Source of the DNA: Planctomycetota bacterium
Lineage (GTDB): Bacteria > Planctomycetota > UBA1135 > JADKAF01
Reading direction: 5' to 3'
Assembly (NCBI GenBank): GCA_016719295.1
Contig: JADKAF010000001.1
Span: 1,302,001-1,366,000, forward strand
DNA length: 64,000 bases
Under the pieces are notes generated by a model. That model was not told the DNA's origin. It was given only the letters and a program-made list of their open reading frames with translations, and searched no databases. Both the position numbers and the translations under genes were made by a program. This document shows, piece after piece, positions 50,471 through 59,085 of this stretch. Every line of letters starts with the position of its first letter. Within the stretch, counting starts at the first letter, position 1.

Positions 50471-52237
50471 TCAGTCCATGTGCACGTGGCGACCACCGGA
50501 GCGCGCCGCGAGCTCGGCGACGAACTTCGCGTTGTTCTGATCACCGAAGGTGATGGCGTGGATCTTCACGCGCCGAAGCACGTTGACCTCGTCGACGCGG
50601 CGCAGGATCTCGTCCTCGTCGATCACCGGCCCCGCCGTGGGCTTTCCGTCGGAGAGCAGGTAGATCGTGTCGAACGCGGACTCGTACGCGCTGTCCTTCA
50701 GACCGCGCCCGGCGATGTCGAGCGCGCGGTCGAGCGCCGAGTAGAGGTTCGTGCCGCCGTTCGGCGCGATGTTGCGCACGTAGCGCACGATCTCGCTCTT
50801 GCCGCGCGTCGTGAGCGGGATCAGATCCGGTCGGCCGCCTTCGGTCGTGCGGAAGGCCTCGACGCCGTCGCTGAAGAAGAGCACGTTCACCTGGGTCGTC
50901 TCGGGCAGCGCCTGCAGCAGCGTCTCGAGCTCGTCCTGCACGTAGGCGAACTTGCTCGAAGTCTGACCGCTCTGCTTGCCGTAGCGATCGCGCCGCGCCG
51001 CGGGCTCGGCCATGGAGCCGCTGCGATCGACGATGAACAAGATGCGGTCGGAGGTGATCTCCAGCTGGAAGTACTGCAGGTAGCCGGCGTTCCGCGTCGC
51101 GCGGTCCTGCACCTTCGCGACGGCCTCCGCCACGGTGAAGCTCGCGCCGTTCTTCGCCCACCAGTCCTTCCACCACTGGGGGCGATCGGCCCCGATGCTC
51201 TGGCCGGTGACGCCCTCCAGCAGGGCGTGGACCCTGTTGCGCACTTCGACGCGCTCCCCGGCGGCGAGGCGCTCGGACTCGCGAGCGAACGCCGCGATCA
51301 GCAGCTCGATCCCGGCGCGGCACTTCAGGCGCCCCAGCGCATCTGCGGCGGCGAGGCGCACCTGCCAGCTCGGGTCCTCGAGAGCGAGGCGCCCGAGCTT
51401 CGCGACGAGCGCTTGCGCTTGCGGCTCGGGCAACGCGCGCCGCCCCTCGTTCTTCGTCTCGTCGAGGCGCGGGGCGGCCAAGCTCGCGAGCGCGTGGGCC
51501 TGCGCGCAGCGCTCGGCGATCCCGCCCTGTCCCGCGTCGGCGAGCACCGCGGCGATCGCCTCGTCGTCGCCGGGCAGCGCGCGCGCGAGGTCGCTCGCGA
51601 TCTCGATCCGCTCTCTCGCTTCGGCTTTGGCGTAGAGCGCGAGCAGCGGGCCCTTCGCGCGCTCGCCCCCCAGCAGCGAGAGCACTTCCGCGGCGGCGAG
51701 GCGCGGCGAGGCCTCCTTCGTCTTGCCCTTCTTCTGGCCGTGCTCGAGCAGCCAGGGCACGAGTTCATCGGTCGGAAGCGTCGCCAGGGCTTTGCGTGCC
51801 TCGGTGCGCAGGTACCAGGGCGCGGTCTGTAGATGCGTCAGGCCGAGGTTGTGCTCGGGGTCGACCTCGAAGAGCGCGACCTTCCAGAGCATCGGCGCGG
51901 CGTCTTTCACTTCGAGGCTCCGCGCGAGGTCGAGCAGCAGCGCCGCGGCCTCGCGCCGGAGCGTGCGCGCGGGCTCGGGGCGGCGCTCGTCGCCTTGCAG
52001 GATCAGCTGCAGCCCGTCGACCTTCTTCCACCACTCATCGAAGAGCCGCTTCTTCTCGCGCCACAGCGCTCGCCCGCCCTTCTCCTCCTGGGCGCCGGCG
52101 TTCGCCCCGACGAGCGCCGCGGCTGCGAGGATCGAGAGCAGAGGCGCAGCCCACCGCCAGCGGCGGCTCGCAGCGCGGAGAGGATCCAGGGTGGGCTCCG
52201 CCGGACGGGACGGAGGAGCCGGGGCGCGATCGGGCAT
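50471..52237 (-). CDS. Secreted HEAT-repeat/VWA protein (copy B)
   Basis: The 588-residue protein has an N-terminal signal or anchor (RWAAPLLSILAAAALVGANAGAQ) and HEAT-like helices up to about residue 360, ending in GVTGQSIGADRPQWWKDWWA. A VWA domain starts near residue 392 (DRILFIVDRSGSM), with NVLFFSDGVEAFR, GGTNLYSALDRAL and TIYLLSDGKPTAG, so its metal site is complete. It ends in RSGGRHVHMD. It and copy A are tandem duplicates with about the same length and order of parts. It is the first gene of the unit and is divergent from korA. Copy A begins nine bases after its stop. Confidence 0.82.
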   Translation of the reverse strand: MPDRAPAPPSRPAEPTLDPLRAASRRWRWAAPLLSILAAAALVGANAGAQEEKGGRALWREKKRLFDEWWKKVDGLQLILQGDERRPEPARTLRREAAALLLDLARSLEVKDAAPMLWKVALFEVDPEHNLGLTHLQTAPWYLRTEARKALATLPTDELVPWLLEHGQKKGKTKEASPRLAAAEVLSLLGGERAKGPLLALYAKAEARERIEIASDLARALPGDDEAIAAVLADAGQGGIAERCAQAHALASLAAPRLDETKNEGRRALPEPQAQALVAKLGRLALEDPSWQVRLAAADALGRLKCRAGIELLIAAFARESERLAAGERVEVRNRVHALLEGVTGQSIGADRPQWWKDWWAKNGASFTVAEAVAKVQDRATRNAGYLQYFQLEITSDRILFIVDRSGSMAEPAARRDRYGKQSGQTSSKFAYVQDELETLLQALPETTQVNVLFFSDGVEAFRTTEGGRPDLIPLTTRGKSEIVRYVRNIAPNGGTNLYSALDRALDIAGRGLKDSAYESAFDTIYLLSDGKPTAGPVIDEDEILRRVDEVNVLRRVKIHAITFGDQNNAKFVAELAARSGGRHVHMD

Positions 52238-52462
52238 GGCGTGGCGCGAAGCGTGGGGAACGCGGGGGCCGAGCCGCGGCGAATGGGGAGCGCGTTGAGC
52301 GTAGCCCGCTCGCGGGCCCGAGCAACGGTGGAACCCGGGAAATCACCTCGCCGCTCTCCCAAGCGCCTCGGCGCTGGTGCATCATCTCGCGCTCGCTCCG
52401 CCGGCAGGTGCAGCGCCGAGCGCGCTCTGCCGGTCGACTCCCCATCGTCCCGCTGGGTCTCG

Positions 52463-54331
52463 ATGTCGCAATCCGATTCCGCTGTTCGCCCCAACCGCAA
52501 GGTCGAGACGCTCGACCAGGTCGTCATCCGCTTCGCCGGCGACTCCGGCGACGGCATGCAGCTCACGGGGAGCCAGTTCACCAACACCGCGGCCCTGATG
52601 GGCAACGACCTGGCGACGCTGCCCGACTTTCCGGCCGAGATCCGCGCCCCCGCCGGCACCCTGGCCGGCGTCTCGGGGTTCCAGCTCCGCTTCTCGAGCT
52701 ACGACATCCATACGCCCGGCGACGCGCCGGACGTGCTCGTGGCGATGAACGCCGCCGCGCTCAAGGTGAACCTCGGCGATCTGCGGGCCGGCGGCTTGCT
52801 CATCGTGAACACCGGCGGCTTCGGCAAGAAGGAGCTGGAGATGGCGGGCTACCCGAAGAGCCCGCTGGAAGGCGACGCGCTGCGCGCCTACCGCGTCGTC
52901 GCGGTCGACCTGAACGACCTCACGAAGCGCGCGCTCGAAGGCCTCGGCCTGTCGATGAAGGAAGCGCTGCGCTGCAAGAACTTCTTCGCGCTCGGCGTGT
53001 GCTGCTGGCTCTTCAGCCGGCCGCTCGACCCGACGGAGGCCTGGATCAAGACCAAGTTCGCGAAGAGCGAGCAGATGGTGGAGGCGAACCTGCGCGTGCT
53101 GCGCGCGGGCTTCAACTTCGCCGACACCACCGAGCTCTTCCAGACGGTGTATCAGGTACCGCCGGCCGCGATGCCGAAGGGCACTTACCGCAACGTGATG
53201 GGCAACGAAGCCCTCTCGATGGGCTTCCTCGCCGCGAGCGAGCTCTCCGGACTCGAGCTCTTCCTCGGCTCGTATCCGATCACGCCCGCGAGCGACATCC
53301 TCCACACGCTCGCGGCCTACAAGAACTTCGGCGTCACGACCTTCCAGGCCGAGGACGAGATCGCGGCGATCACCTCCGCGATCGGCGCGTCCTACGCCGG
53401 CAAGATCGGGATGACCACGACCAGCGGGCCCGGCGTCGCGCTGAAGACGGAAGCCCTCGGCCTCGCGGTCTCCCTCGAGCTCCCCCTAGTCCTCGTCAAC
53501 GTACAGCGCGGCGGCCCGAGCACCGGCTTGCCGACGAAGACCGAGCAGGCCGACCTCTTCCAGGCCGTGCTGGGCCGCAACGGCGAAGCTCCGATCCCGG
53601 TGATCGCGGCAGCTTCGCCCGCGGATTGCTTCTATGCGGCGATCGAGGCGGTGCGCCTCGCGATCCGCTACATGACGCCGGTGATCCTGCTCTCGGACGG
53701 CTACATCGCCAACGGCTCGGAGCCGTGGCTGCTGCCGAAGGTCGCTGACCTGCCGAAGATGCCAGTGCGCTTCGCGGGCCAGAATGGCGAGCCGGTGCCC
53801 GAGAAGTTCCTGCCCTACTTGCGCGACGAGAAGACCTTGGCGCGCCCGTGGGCCGTGCCGGGTACGCCGGGCTACGAGCACCGGATCGGCGGCATCGAGA
53901 AGGCCGACAAGACCGGCTCGATCTCCTACGACCCCGAGAACCACGAGCGCATGTGCAAGCTGCGGCAGGAGAAGGTGAATCGCATCGCCTCCGACTGCCC
54001 GCCGCCCGAGTTCGAAGGCGACGAGGACGCGGACATCGTCGTGCTCGGCTGGGGCTCGACGCACGGCGCGATCACCGGCGCCGTGCGCCAAGCGCGCGCC
54101 AATGGACTCTCCGTCGCGCGCTGCCATCTGCGCCACGTCTGGCCTTTCCCGCAGGGGCTCGGCCCGATCCTGAAGCGCGCGAAGAAGGTGCTGATCCCCG
54201 AGATGAACCTCGGCCAGCTCTGGCGCCTCGTGCGCTCCGAGTACCTGGTCGATGCCATCTCGTTGCCCAAGGTGCAGGGCCGTCCGTTCACCAGCTCCGA
54301 GATCCTGGAGAAGATCCAGTCGCTGAGCTGA
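52463..54331 (+). CDS. korA: 2-oxoacid:ferredoxin oxidoreductase, alpha subunit (gamma-alpha fusion)
   Basis: With KorB it decarboxylates a 2-oxoacid, most likely 2-oxoglutarate, to the CoA thioester and reduces ferredoxin. The 622-residue protein has the fused gamma part (VIRFAGDSGDGMQLTGSQF), and the alpha part (FLGSYPITPASDILHTLA, FQAEDEIAAITSAIGASYAG, TTTSGPGVALKTEALGLAV, VQRGGPSTGLPTKTEQADL), with the C-terminal transketolase-like domain. The ATG at 52463 fits the family N-terminus. korB starts 86 nt downstream. The stop codon lies inside a GCTGA tandem repeat. Substrate is assigned by family likeness; related pyruvate enzymes cannot be excluded. Confidence 0.9.
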   Translation: MSQSDSAVRPNRKVETLDQVVIRFAGDSGDGMQLTGSQFTNTAALMGNDLATLPDFPAEIRAPAGTLAGVSGFQLRFSSYDIHTPGDAPDVLVAMNAAALKVNLGDLRAGGLLIVNTGGFGKKELEMAGYPKSPLEGDALRAYRVVAVDLNDLTKRALEGLGLSMKEALRCKNFFALGVCCWLFSRPLDPTEAWIKTKFAKSEQMVEANLRVLRAGFNFADTTELFQTVYQVPPAAMPKGTYRNVMGNEALSMGFLAASELSGLELFLGSYPITPASDILHTLAAYKNFGVTTFQAEDEIAAITSAIGASYAGKIGMTTTSGPGVALKTEALGLAVSLELPLVLVNVQRGGPSTGLPTKTEQADLFQAVLGRNGEAPIPVIAAASPADCFYAAIEAVRLAIRYMTPVILLSDGYIANGSEPWLLPKVADLPKMPVRFAGQNGEPVPEKFLPYLRDEKTLARPWAVPGTPGYEHRIGGIEKADKTGSISYDPENHERMCKLRQEKVNRIASDCPPPEFEGDEDADIVVLGWGSTHGAITGAVRQARANGLSVARCHLRHVWPFPQGLGPILKRAKKVLIPEMNLGQLWRLVRSEYLVDAISLPKVQGRPFTSSEILEKIQSLS

Positions 54332-54346
54332 GCTGAGCTGAGCTGA
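54322..54346 (+). repeat. GCTGA tandem repeat at the korA stop
   Basis: Five perfect GCTGA units cover the korA stop codon and the first bases after it. Because the unit is five bases long and holds TGA, the array gives stop codons in every frame. It may help clear translation, or it is just a slippage repeat. Confidence 0.85.
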
Positions 54347-54417
54347 GTAGATCCAAGTAGCGCATCCTCCGCCGATTCGATTCGATTCGCTTTCGCTGAC
54401 GCCGCGAGAAGATCTCC

Positions 54418-55449
54418 ATGACCCCGACGACCGAGGCGACCACGCCCGCGTACACCAAGAAGGACTTCGAGAGCGACCAGACGATCCGCTGGTGCCCCGG
54501 CTGCGGGGACTACGCGATCCTCGCCACCGTGCAGTCGGTGCTCGCCGGCCTGGGGATCCCCCGCGAGGAGTTCGCGGTGGTCTCGGGGATCGGCTGCTCG
54601 AGCCGCTTCCCCTACTACCTCTCGACCTACGGCTTCCATTCGATCCACGGCCGCGCGCCGGCGATCGCGACGGGGGTCAAGCTCGCGAACCCGAAGCTCT
54701 CGGTGTGGGTCGTCACCGGTGACGGCGACGGCCTTTCGATCGGCGGCAACCACTTACTGCACGTGCTGCGCCGCAACGTGGACCTGAAGATCCTGATGTT
54801 CAACAACCGGATCTACGGACTCACGAAGGGCCAGTACTCGCCGACGAGCGAGCAAGGCAAGGTCACGAAGTCGACGCCCTACGGCTCGGTCGACAACCCG
54901 GTCGATCCGGTGAACTTCGCCCTCGCCGCCGGCGCGACCTTCGTGGCGCGCTCGGTCGACGTCTTCCGTCAGCATCTCTCCGACACCGTCGCCGCGGCAG
55001 CGATGCACCGCGGCGCCGCGTTCGTCGAGATCTACCAGAACTGCAACATCTTCAACGACGGTGCCTTCGAGTCTCTGACCGCGAAGGCGACGCGCGACGA
55101 GAAGGCGCTCTACTTGGAGCACGGCCAGCCGCTGCGCTACGGCCCCGACAAGTCGTTGGGCTTCGCGCTGAAGGGCGCCAGCCTCGAGAAGATCGACCTG
55201 AAGCAACATCCGGAGCGCGAGAAGGACCTCTTGCTCTGGGACAACCAGGAGCCCTCCGGCACGCTCGGCATGCTCGCCAATCACCTGCCGAAGGATCCGT
55301 CGAACCCAGTGCCGCTCGGCATCTTCCGGCGCCTCGAGAAGCCGACCTTCGACGCGGGCATGCGCGCGCAGATCGATGCGGCGCGAGCCAAGCGAGGCCC
55401 GGGCAACCTGGAGAAGCTGCTCTACTCCGGGACGACGTGGACGGTCTGA
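54418..55449 (+). CDS. korB: 2-oxoacid:ferredoxin oxidoreductase, beta subunit
   Basis: The 343-residue subunit binds thiamine diphosphate: WCPGCGDYAIL carries the CxxC for the iron-sulfur or fold site, VSGIGCSSRFPYYL the next Cys, and VVTGDGDGLSIGGNHLLHVLRRN with NNRIYGLTKGQYSPTSE the thiamine-diphosphate-Mg site. All parts of the KorB/PorB type are present. It pairs with korA, 86 nt upstream. No ferredoxin gene is beside them. It is followed by a tandem hairpin array. Confidence 0.93.
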   Translation: MTPTTEATTPAYTKKDFESDQTIRWCPGCGDYAILATVQSVLAGLGIPREEFAVVSGIGCSSRFPYYLSTYGFHSIHGRAPAIATGVKLANPKLSVWVVTGDGDGLSIGGNHLLHVLRRNVDLKILMFNNRIYGLTKGQYSPTSEQGKVTKSTPYGSVDNPVDPVNFALAAGATFVARSVDVFRQHLSDTVAAAAMHRGAAFVEIYQNCNIFNDGAFESLTAKATRDEKALYLEHGQPLRYGPDKSLGFALKGASLEKIDLKQHPEREKDLLLWDNQEPSGTLGMLANHLPKDPSNPVPLGIFRRLEKPTFDAGMRAQIDAARAKRGPGNLEKLLYSGTTWTV

Positions 55450-55458
55450 GCTGGCCGC

Positions 55459-55770
55459 GTTGAGCTGGCCCCGCAGCTGACGCTGCGGGAGCGCGACGGT
55501 CTTGGCTGGCCCCGCAGCTCACGCTGCGGGAGCGCGACGGTCTTGGCTGGCCCCGCAGCTCACGCTGCGGGAGCGCGACGGTCTTGGCTGGCCCCGCAGC
55601 TCACGCTGCGGGAGCGCGACGGTCTTGGCTGGCCCCGCACGCTGCGGGAGCGCGACGGTCTTGGCTGGCCCCGCAGCTCACGCTGCGGGAGCGCGACGCT
55701 GGCCCCGCAGCTTGAGGTGCGGGAGAGGGGCGGTCGGAGCTTGGCCTCGCACCCGGCGGTGCGGGAGCGC
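55459..55770. repeat. Tandem array of hairpin units after korB
   Basis: Units of 41 bases repeat almost perfectly at 55501-55541, 55542-55582 and 55583-55623; a 36-base unit (55624-55659) lacks five bases at the loop, and 55660-55697 is a near-complete one. A variant copy lies before (55459-55500) and two degraded ones after (to about 55770). Each holds CCCGCAGC-TCAC-GCTGCGGG, an 8-bp stem with a 4-base loop. The array sits between convergent korB and the secreted-protein gene at 55773. Units are adjacent with no unique spacers, so it is not a CRISPR array. Confidence 0.88.
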
Positions 55771-55772
55771 GC

Positions 55773-56846
55773 TCAGCGCGAGAGCAGCTCGCGCAGGTGG
55801 AACGCCGGGCTTGCAGAGCCTTCGGCAGGCTCGAAGGCGAGGTCGTCGAGGGCCCAGCGCCCCTTCTTCTTCGACCACTCGACGAGGTAGCTACCCGCTG
55901 GGGTCGCGACCTCGACCGAGCCGCGCGTCGCCGTGCGCGGGAGCGCACCCGGGCGCACCCACGCGCGCAGGCGATCGTCGAGCCCAACGAAGGCGCTCAG
56001 CGCTTCCACCAGGGCCTTGGCATCGGTGCCCTCCACGCCGGCCTCGAGATGCACGCCCTCGAGGAATGCCGGTCCGTCCTTCGCCGCGATCGCTCGCCGC
56101 AGGCCTTCGATCAACGGACCGGCAGCGCTCGCCGGATCCGCGTCGAGAGCCGGGAGTGCGAGAACCCGAGGGATGAAGTCGCGGGAGGCGCGCGCGATCA
56201 CCTCGTCGGGCGGCGTGCCGAAGATGAGCTCGCCCATGCTCCCCGTCAGCGTCACCGGCGCCAGGTCGAACTCGGGGATCACGCGCCCCGTCGTCGGCTG
56301 CACGCTCTCGAGCTCGACCTCGAACTCCGCGACGGGCCAGGTCGCCGGCCCCTGCGCCTGCGCCTCGCGCTCGGCGCCGAAGCGCAGGCGAACGCCATGC
56401 AGCAGCACTTCCTTGCGCACGGGAGGGCGCGGCTCGCGCTCCTCCCCTTTGCGCTCTTCGGGGCGCAGCTCGTGCTCCGAGCTGATCTCGAGCTCCCAGG
56501 ACGCGACCACGCGCTGCGCGTCGGCCGGCAGCCCATCGATGCGCGGGCAGCGCTCCAACGCGGCGCGTTGGAAGCTCCCGGCGGGGCTGGCGAGGAGCGC
56601 CCCGGCGTGCTTCAGCCCGGCGGCGAAGGCCCTCCGCTCCTCTTCTCCCATGCCCTCGCGCATCTCGCGCGGCTGGAACGGCAGCACGTTCTTCGCATCG
56701 CCGCTCGCAAGCGCCTCGAGGAAGGCGCGAGCGCGCTCGCCGAGAAACTCTGCGGGGAGACCTTCTCTCTTCGGTTCCTGAGCGCCAAGACCACCGACGC
56801 AGAAGAGCAGCGCGCCGAGCGCACCGCACGAAACGTTCGAACGCAT
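55773..56846 (-). CDS. Secreted protein of unknown function
   Basis: The 357-residue protein has a signal peptide (NVSCGALGALLFCVGGLGAQEP). The rest mixes helix and strand: ARAFLEALASGDAKNVLPF near residue 37, and a later beta-rich part (VLLHGVRLRFGAEREAQ, VELESVQPTTGRVIPEF). It ends in SYLVEWSKKKGRWALDDLAF, which resembles the last strands of SnoaL/NTF2-like or lumazine-binding folds. I cannot name a family. The ATG at 56846 fits the signal peptide. The sigma-factor gene ends 92 nt upstream on the same strand. Confidence 0.7.
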   Translation of the reverse strand: MRSNVSCGALGALLFCVGGLGAQEPKREGLPAEFLGERARAFLEALASGDAKNVLPFQPREMREGMGEEERRAFAAGLKHAGALLASPAGSFQRAALERCPRIDGLPADAQRVVASWELEISSEHELRPEERKGEEREPRPPVRKEVLLHGVRLRFGAEREAQAQGPATWPVAEFEVELESVQPTTGRVIPEFDLAPVTLTGSMGELIFGTPPDEVIARASRDFIPRVLALPALDADPASAAGPLIEGLRRAIAAKDGPAFLEGVHLEAGVEGTDAKALVEALSAFVGLDDRLRAWVRPGALPRTATRGSVEVATPAGSYLVEWSKKKGRWALDDLAFEPAEGSASPAFHLRELLSR

Positions 56847-56938
56847 CTGCTTTCCCACGATCGCCTTCCCCGCGCCGTCGCGCGATCCAACCGACGAGAG
56901 CCGGAACGGCACGGCGCGATTCGATGCGCGTCGGCGGC

Positions 56939-57988
56939 TCAGATCTCGTCGACCCTGTGCTTCAGCCTCTTCCGCAGGCGCTCCATCAAGTTGGAGTGGA
57001 TCTGGCAAACGCGCGACTCGGTGATGTTCAAGCGCTCGCCGATCTCGCGCATCTTCAGCTCTTCCTTGTAGTAGAGCAGCAAGATCAAGCGCTCCTTGTC
57101 GGTGAGCCCTTCCAGCACCTTGTGGAAGCCGTCCTCCACCTCGAGCCAGCGCCCGGGACGCAGATCCGCGTCCTCGTGCGTCATCTCGGAGAACGGCTCC
57201 GCGCCGTCGCCTTGCTCCGCCTCCACTTCGCCGTCGGTGAAGGTCTTCATCGAGTACGTGACAGCTTCGCGGCTCTCGACCTGGAAGTCGGAAAGCGCCA
57301 GCCCCAGGTGCTCGGCGAGCTCGGGATTCGTGGGCTCGCGCCCGAAGGCGCCGATCAGCTCCTCGCGCGCGCGCTCGAAGCGCTGCGCCTTCACGCGCAC
57401 CGCACGCGGTACCCAGTCCTGCGAGCGCAGCTCGTCGAGGATCGCCCCCTTGATGCGGGAGGCGCAGTACGTCTTGAAGGTGCCTCCGCGCTCCGGATCG
57501 TAGGCCTCGAGCGCGCGATAGAGGCCGTGGATGCCGGCGCTGGAGAGCTCCTCCAGGTCGACGCAGCGCGGGAAGCGCCGCAGCAAGCTCGAGGAGACGT
57601 GGCGGACCATCGGGTAGTAGCACTCGAGGAGCGCGTTCCGCAGATTCGGGTCGCCGGTCTTCTTGTACTCGTAGAAGAGCTCCTCGGTGCGGCGGTCCTC
57701 GAAGCGCGCCGTGGGACACGCGCCGTGGAGACCGAGGTCGGCCACCCGCTCCTCGCTCCAGCCGAGGCCGCGCAGGACGTCGGCGCAGCGCCCGAGGCGC
57801 TCGACGCCGAGCACCGCGTGCAGGAGGAGCCCGCCGTGCAATCGGCGCAGGAGCAGCTGCGGATCGCGCCCTTCGGCTCCGGCGAAGAGCGCAGGCGCCG
57901 CGGCGGCCTTGCCGCTCTTCGGCGGAGGCGTCGCGTCGCCCGCCGAGCCCGCGTCGCGCGCGGAGCGCTTCGAACCGTTCGTGCTCAT
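56939..57988 (-). CDS. FliA/WhiG-type alternative sigma factor
   Basis: The 349-residue protein has sigma-70 region 2 (NALLECYYPMVRHVSSSLL, DLEELSSAGIHGLYRALEAYD, GGTFKTYCASRIKGAILDEL, RSQDWVPRAVR), region 3 (AFGREPTNPELAEHLGLAL) and region 4 (GLTDKERLILLLYYKEELKM, then ITESRVCQIHSNLMERLRKR). The GGTFKTYCASRIKGAILDEL run is typical of FliA/WhiG factors. An extra N-terminal part of ~100 residues (PPPKSGKAAAAPALFAGAEG, then LLRRLHGGLLLHAVLGVERL) is not part of the usual protein and might be a control domain. No flagellar genes are near. It overlaps the unknown gene upstream by four bases (ATGA). Confidence 0.87.
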   Translation of the reverse strand: MSTNGSKRSARDAGSAGDATPPPKSGKAAAAPALFAGAEGRDPQLLLRRLHGGLLLHAVLGVERLGRCADVLRGLGWSEERVADLGLHGACPTARFEDRRTEELFYEYKKTGDPNLRNALLECYYPMVRHVSSSLLRRFPRCVDLEELSSAGIHGLYRALEAYDPERGGTFKTYCASRIKGAILDELRSQDWVPRAVRVKAQRFERAREELIGAFGREPTNPELAEHLGLALSDFQVESREAVTYSMKTFTDGEVEAEQGDGAEPFSEMTHEDADLRPGRWLEVEDGFHKVLEGLTDKERLILLLYYKEELKMREIGERLNITESRVCQIHSNLMERLRKRLKHRVDEI

Positions 57989-58533
57989 GCTTCGCGCACC
58001 CGATCGAGGAGCGCCTGCCGCGTGCGGCTCCAGCGCCGGAGGACTTCGTCGCGGGCCATCCCGCTGCGTTGCGCGACGGCCGACGCGCGCTCGAGCTCGA
58101 GCTCGCAGCGGCGGTACATCTCGAGGTCGACGGGATCGATGTCGGCGACCAGCCCGGCGATGCGCTCCTTCGGGAGCCGCGGCCGGACATCGGCCTCCGC
58201 GCTCTGCGCGAGGAGCGCCTGCTCGGCCAGCGTCTCCAACGCCAAGCGCGCGATGGCGTGCTCGACGTCGTGTCGCGCCTCGACCTTCGCCTCGAGGTCT
58301 CCCGGGCGATCGGCAACGGCGACGCTGCGCGCGCCTTCGCCCTTCTCGCCGCCGTCGCTCTTCTCGCGCCCCTCGGCGCTGCGCCAGGCCTTGTATTCGG
58401 CGCGCACGGTCTCGATCCAGCGCTCGCGATCGACGGCCGCTCGGAGCGCGGGCTCCTCGAGCACCGCGTCGAACAGCACTTCCAAAAGCTGGCGCGCGCG
58501 GGGTGGCAACCCCGCGTTCCTCGCAGAGCTCAT
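57985..58533 (-). CDS. Unknown helical protein coupled to the sigma-factor gene
   Basis: The 182-residue protein has no signal peptide or cysteine. It is charged and helical (RQLLEVLFDAVLEEPALRAAV, EYKAWRSAEGREKSDGGEKG, HDVEHAIARLALETLAEQAL, EMYRRCELELERASAVAQRS). The one Cys is in the last of these. The ATG at 58533 has GGAGGAAG about five bases upstream, and its stop overlaps the sigma-factor start (ATGA). Tight coupling makes it a candidate partner or regulator of that sigma factor, such as an anti-sigma or chaperone, but no family is recognised. Confidence 0.68.
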   Translation of the reverse strand: MSSARNAGLPPRARQLLEVLFDAVLEEPALRAAVDRERWIETVRAEYKAWRSAEGREKSDGGEKGEGARSVAVADRPGDLEAKVEARHDVEHAIARLALETLAEQALLAQSAEADVRPRLPKERIAGLVADIDPVDLEMYRRCELELERASAVAQRSGMARDEVLRRWSRTRQALLDRVREA

Positions 58534-58713
58534 CGGGCTTCCTCCACCGCCGTGCCGACCGGAGCTGCACTTCGTGGTTCCACGGACGGAGCCGTCCGCC
58601 GCAGAACGCCGGAGCGCGCCATCGTGCAGGCCCGCCCGGCCTGCGAAGATGACACCTCTCCCGAGGTGGCGCAACCCTCGGCCTTGAGGCCGGGGCGGAA
58701 CGAGGGCGCGAGA

Positions 58714-59085
58714 ATGGCGGAAAGCGGTCGCGAACGCGTGCACGACGAGGGCGGATCGGCACCTGCTCCGCCGCCGGGATCGACGCACGCGGACGCGCTG
58801 GAGCACTACCGCCGCGCCTCCTCTCGCCCGGGCATGGCCGAGGCCGGCGGCCGCCCGCGGAACCGCGCTTGCCCCGCGTGCCGCGGCGTGGTCCCCTTCG
58901 ACGCGGAGCTCTGTGGGCACTGCGGTAGGTCGCTGCCGACGGCGCGCTTCGACTACTTCAACTACACGGACTTCGAGCCCGACCTCGAGGCGCGCGACGA
59001 GCGCCTGCTGCGCCGCGCGTTCGGCGTGGCGCTGCTCCTCGGCGCGCTCCTTCTCGCGTGGCTCCTCCTGGGGTGCAGTCCTTGA
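58714..59085 (+). CDS. Zinc-ribbon membrane protein
   Basis: The 123-residue protein has a low-complexity N-terminus, a two-CxxC zinc ribbon (RACPACRGVVPFDAELCGHC) and a C-terminal transmembrane helix (AFGVALLLGALLLAWLLLG). The ATG at 58714 has GAGGG seven bases upstream. The layout is that of the protein at 8028-8276. It is divergent from the unknown/sigma unit and overlaps the ThiF gene, so the two are probably cotranslated. Function unknown. Confidence 0.68.
   Translation: MAESGRERVHDEGGSAPAPPPGSTHADALEHYRRASSRPGMAEAGGRPRNRACPACRGVVPFDAELCGHCGRSLPTARFDYFNYTDFEPDLEARDERLLRRAFGVALLLGALLLAWLLLGCSP

Noticed and set aside
55501..55697. Possible CRISPR array, because of regular repeats
   Set aside because: The 41-bp units are directly adjacent without unique spacers, and no cas genes are in the window.
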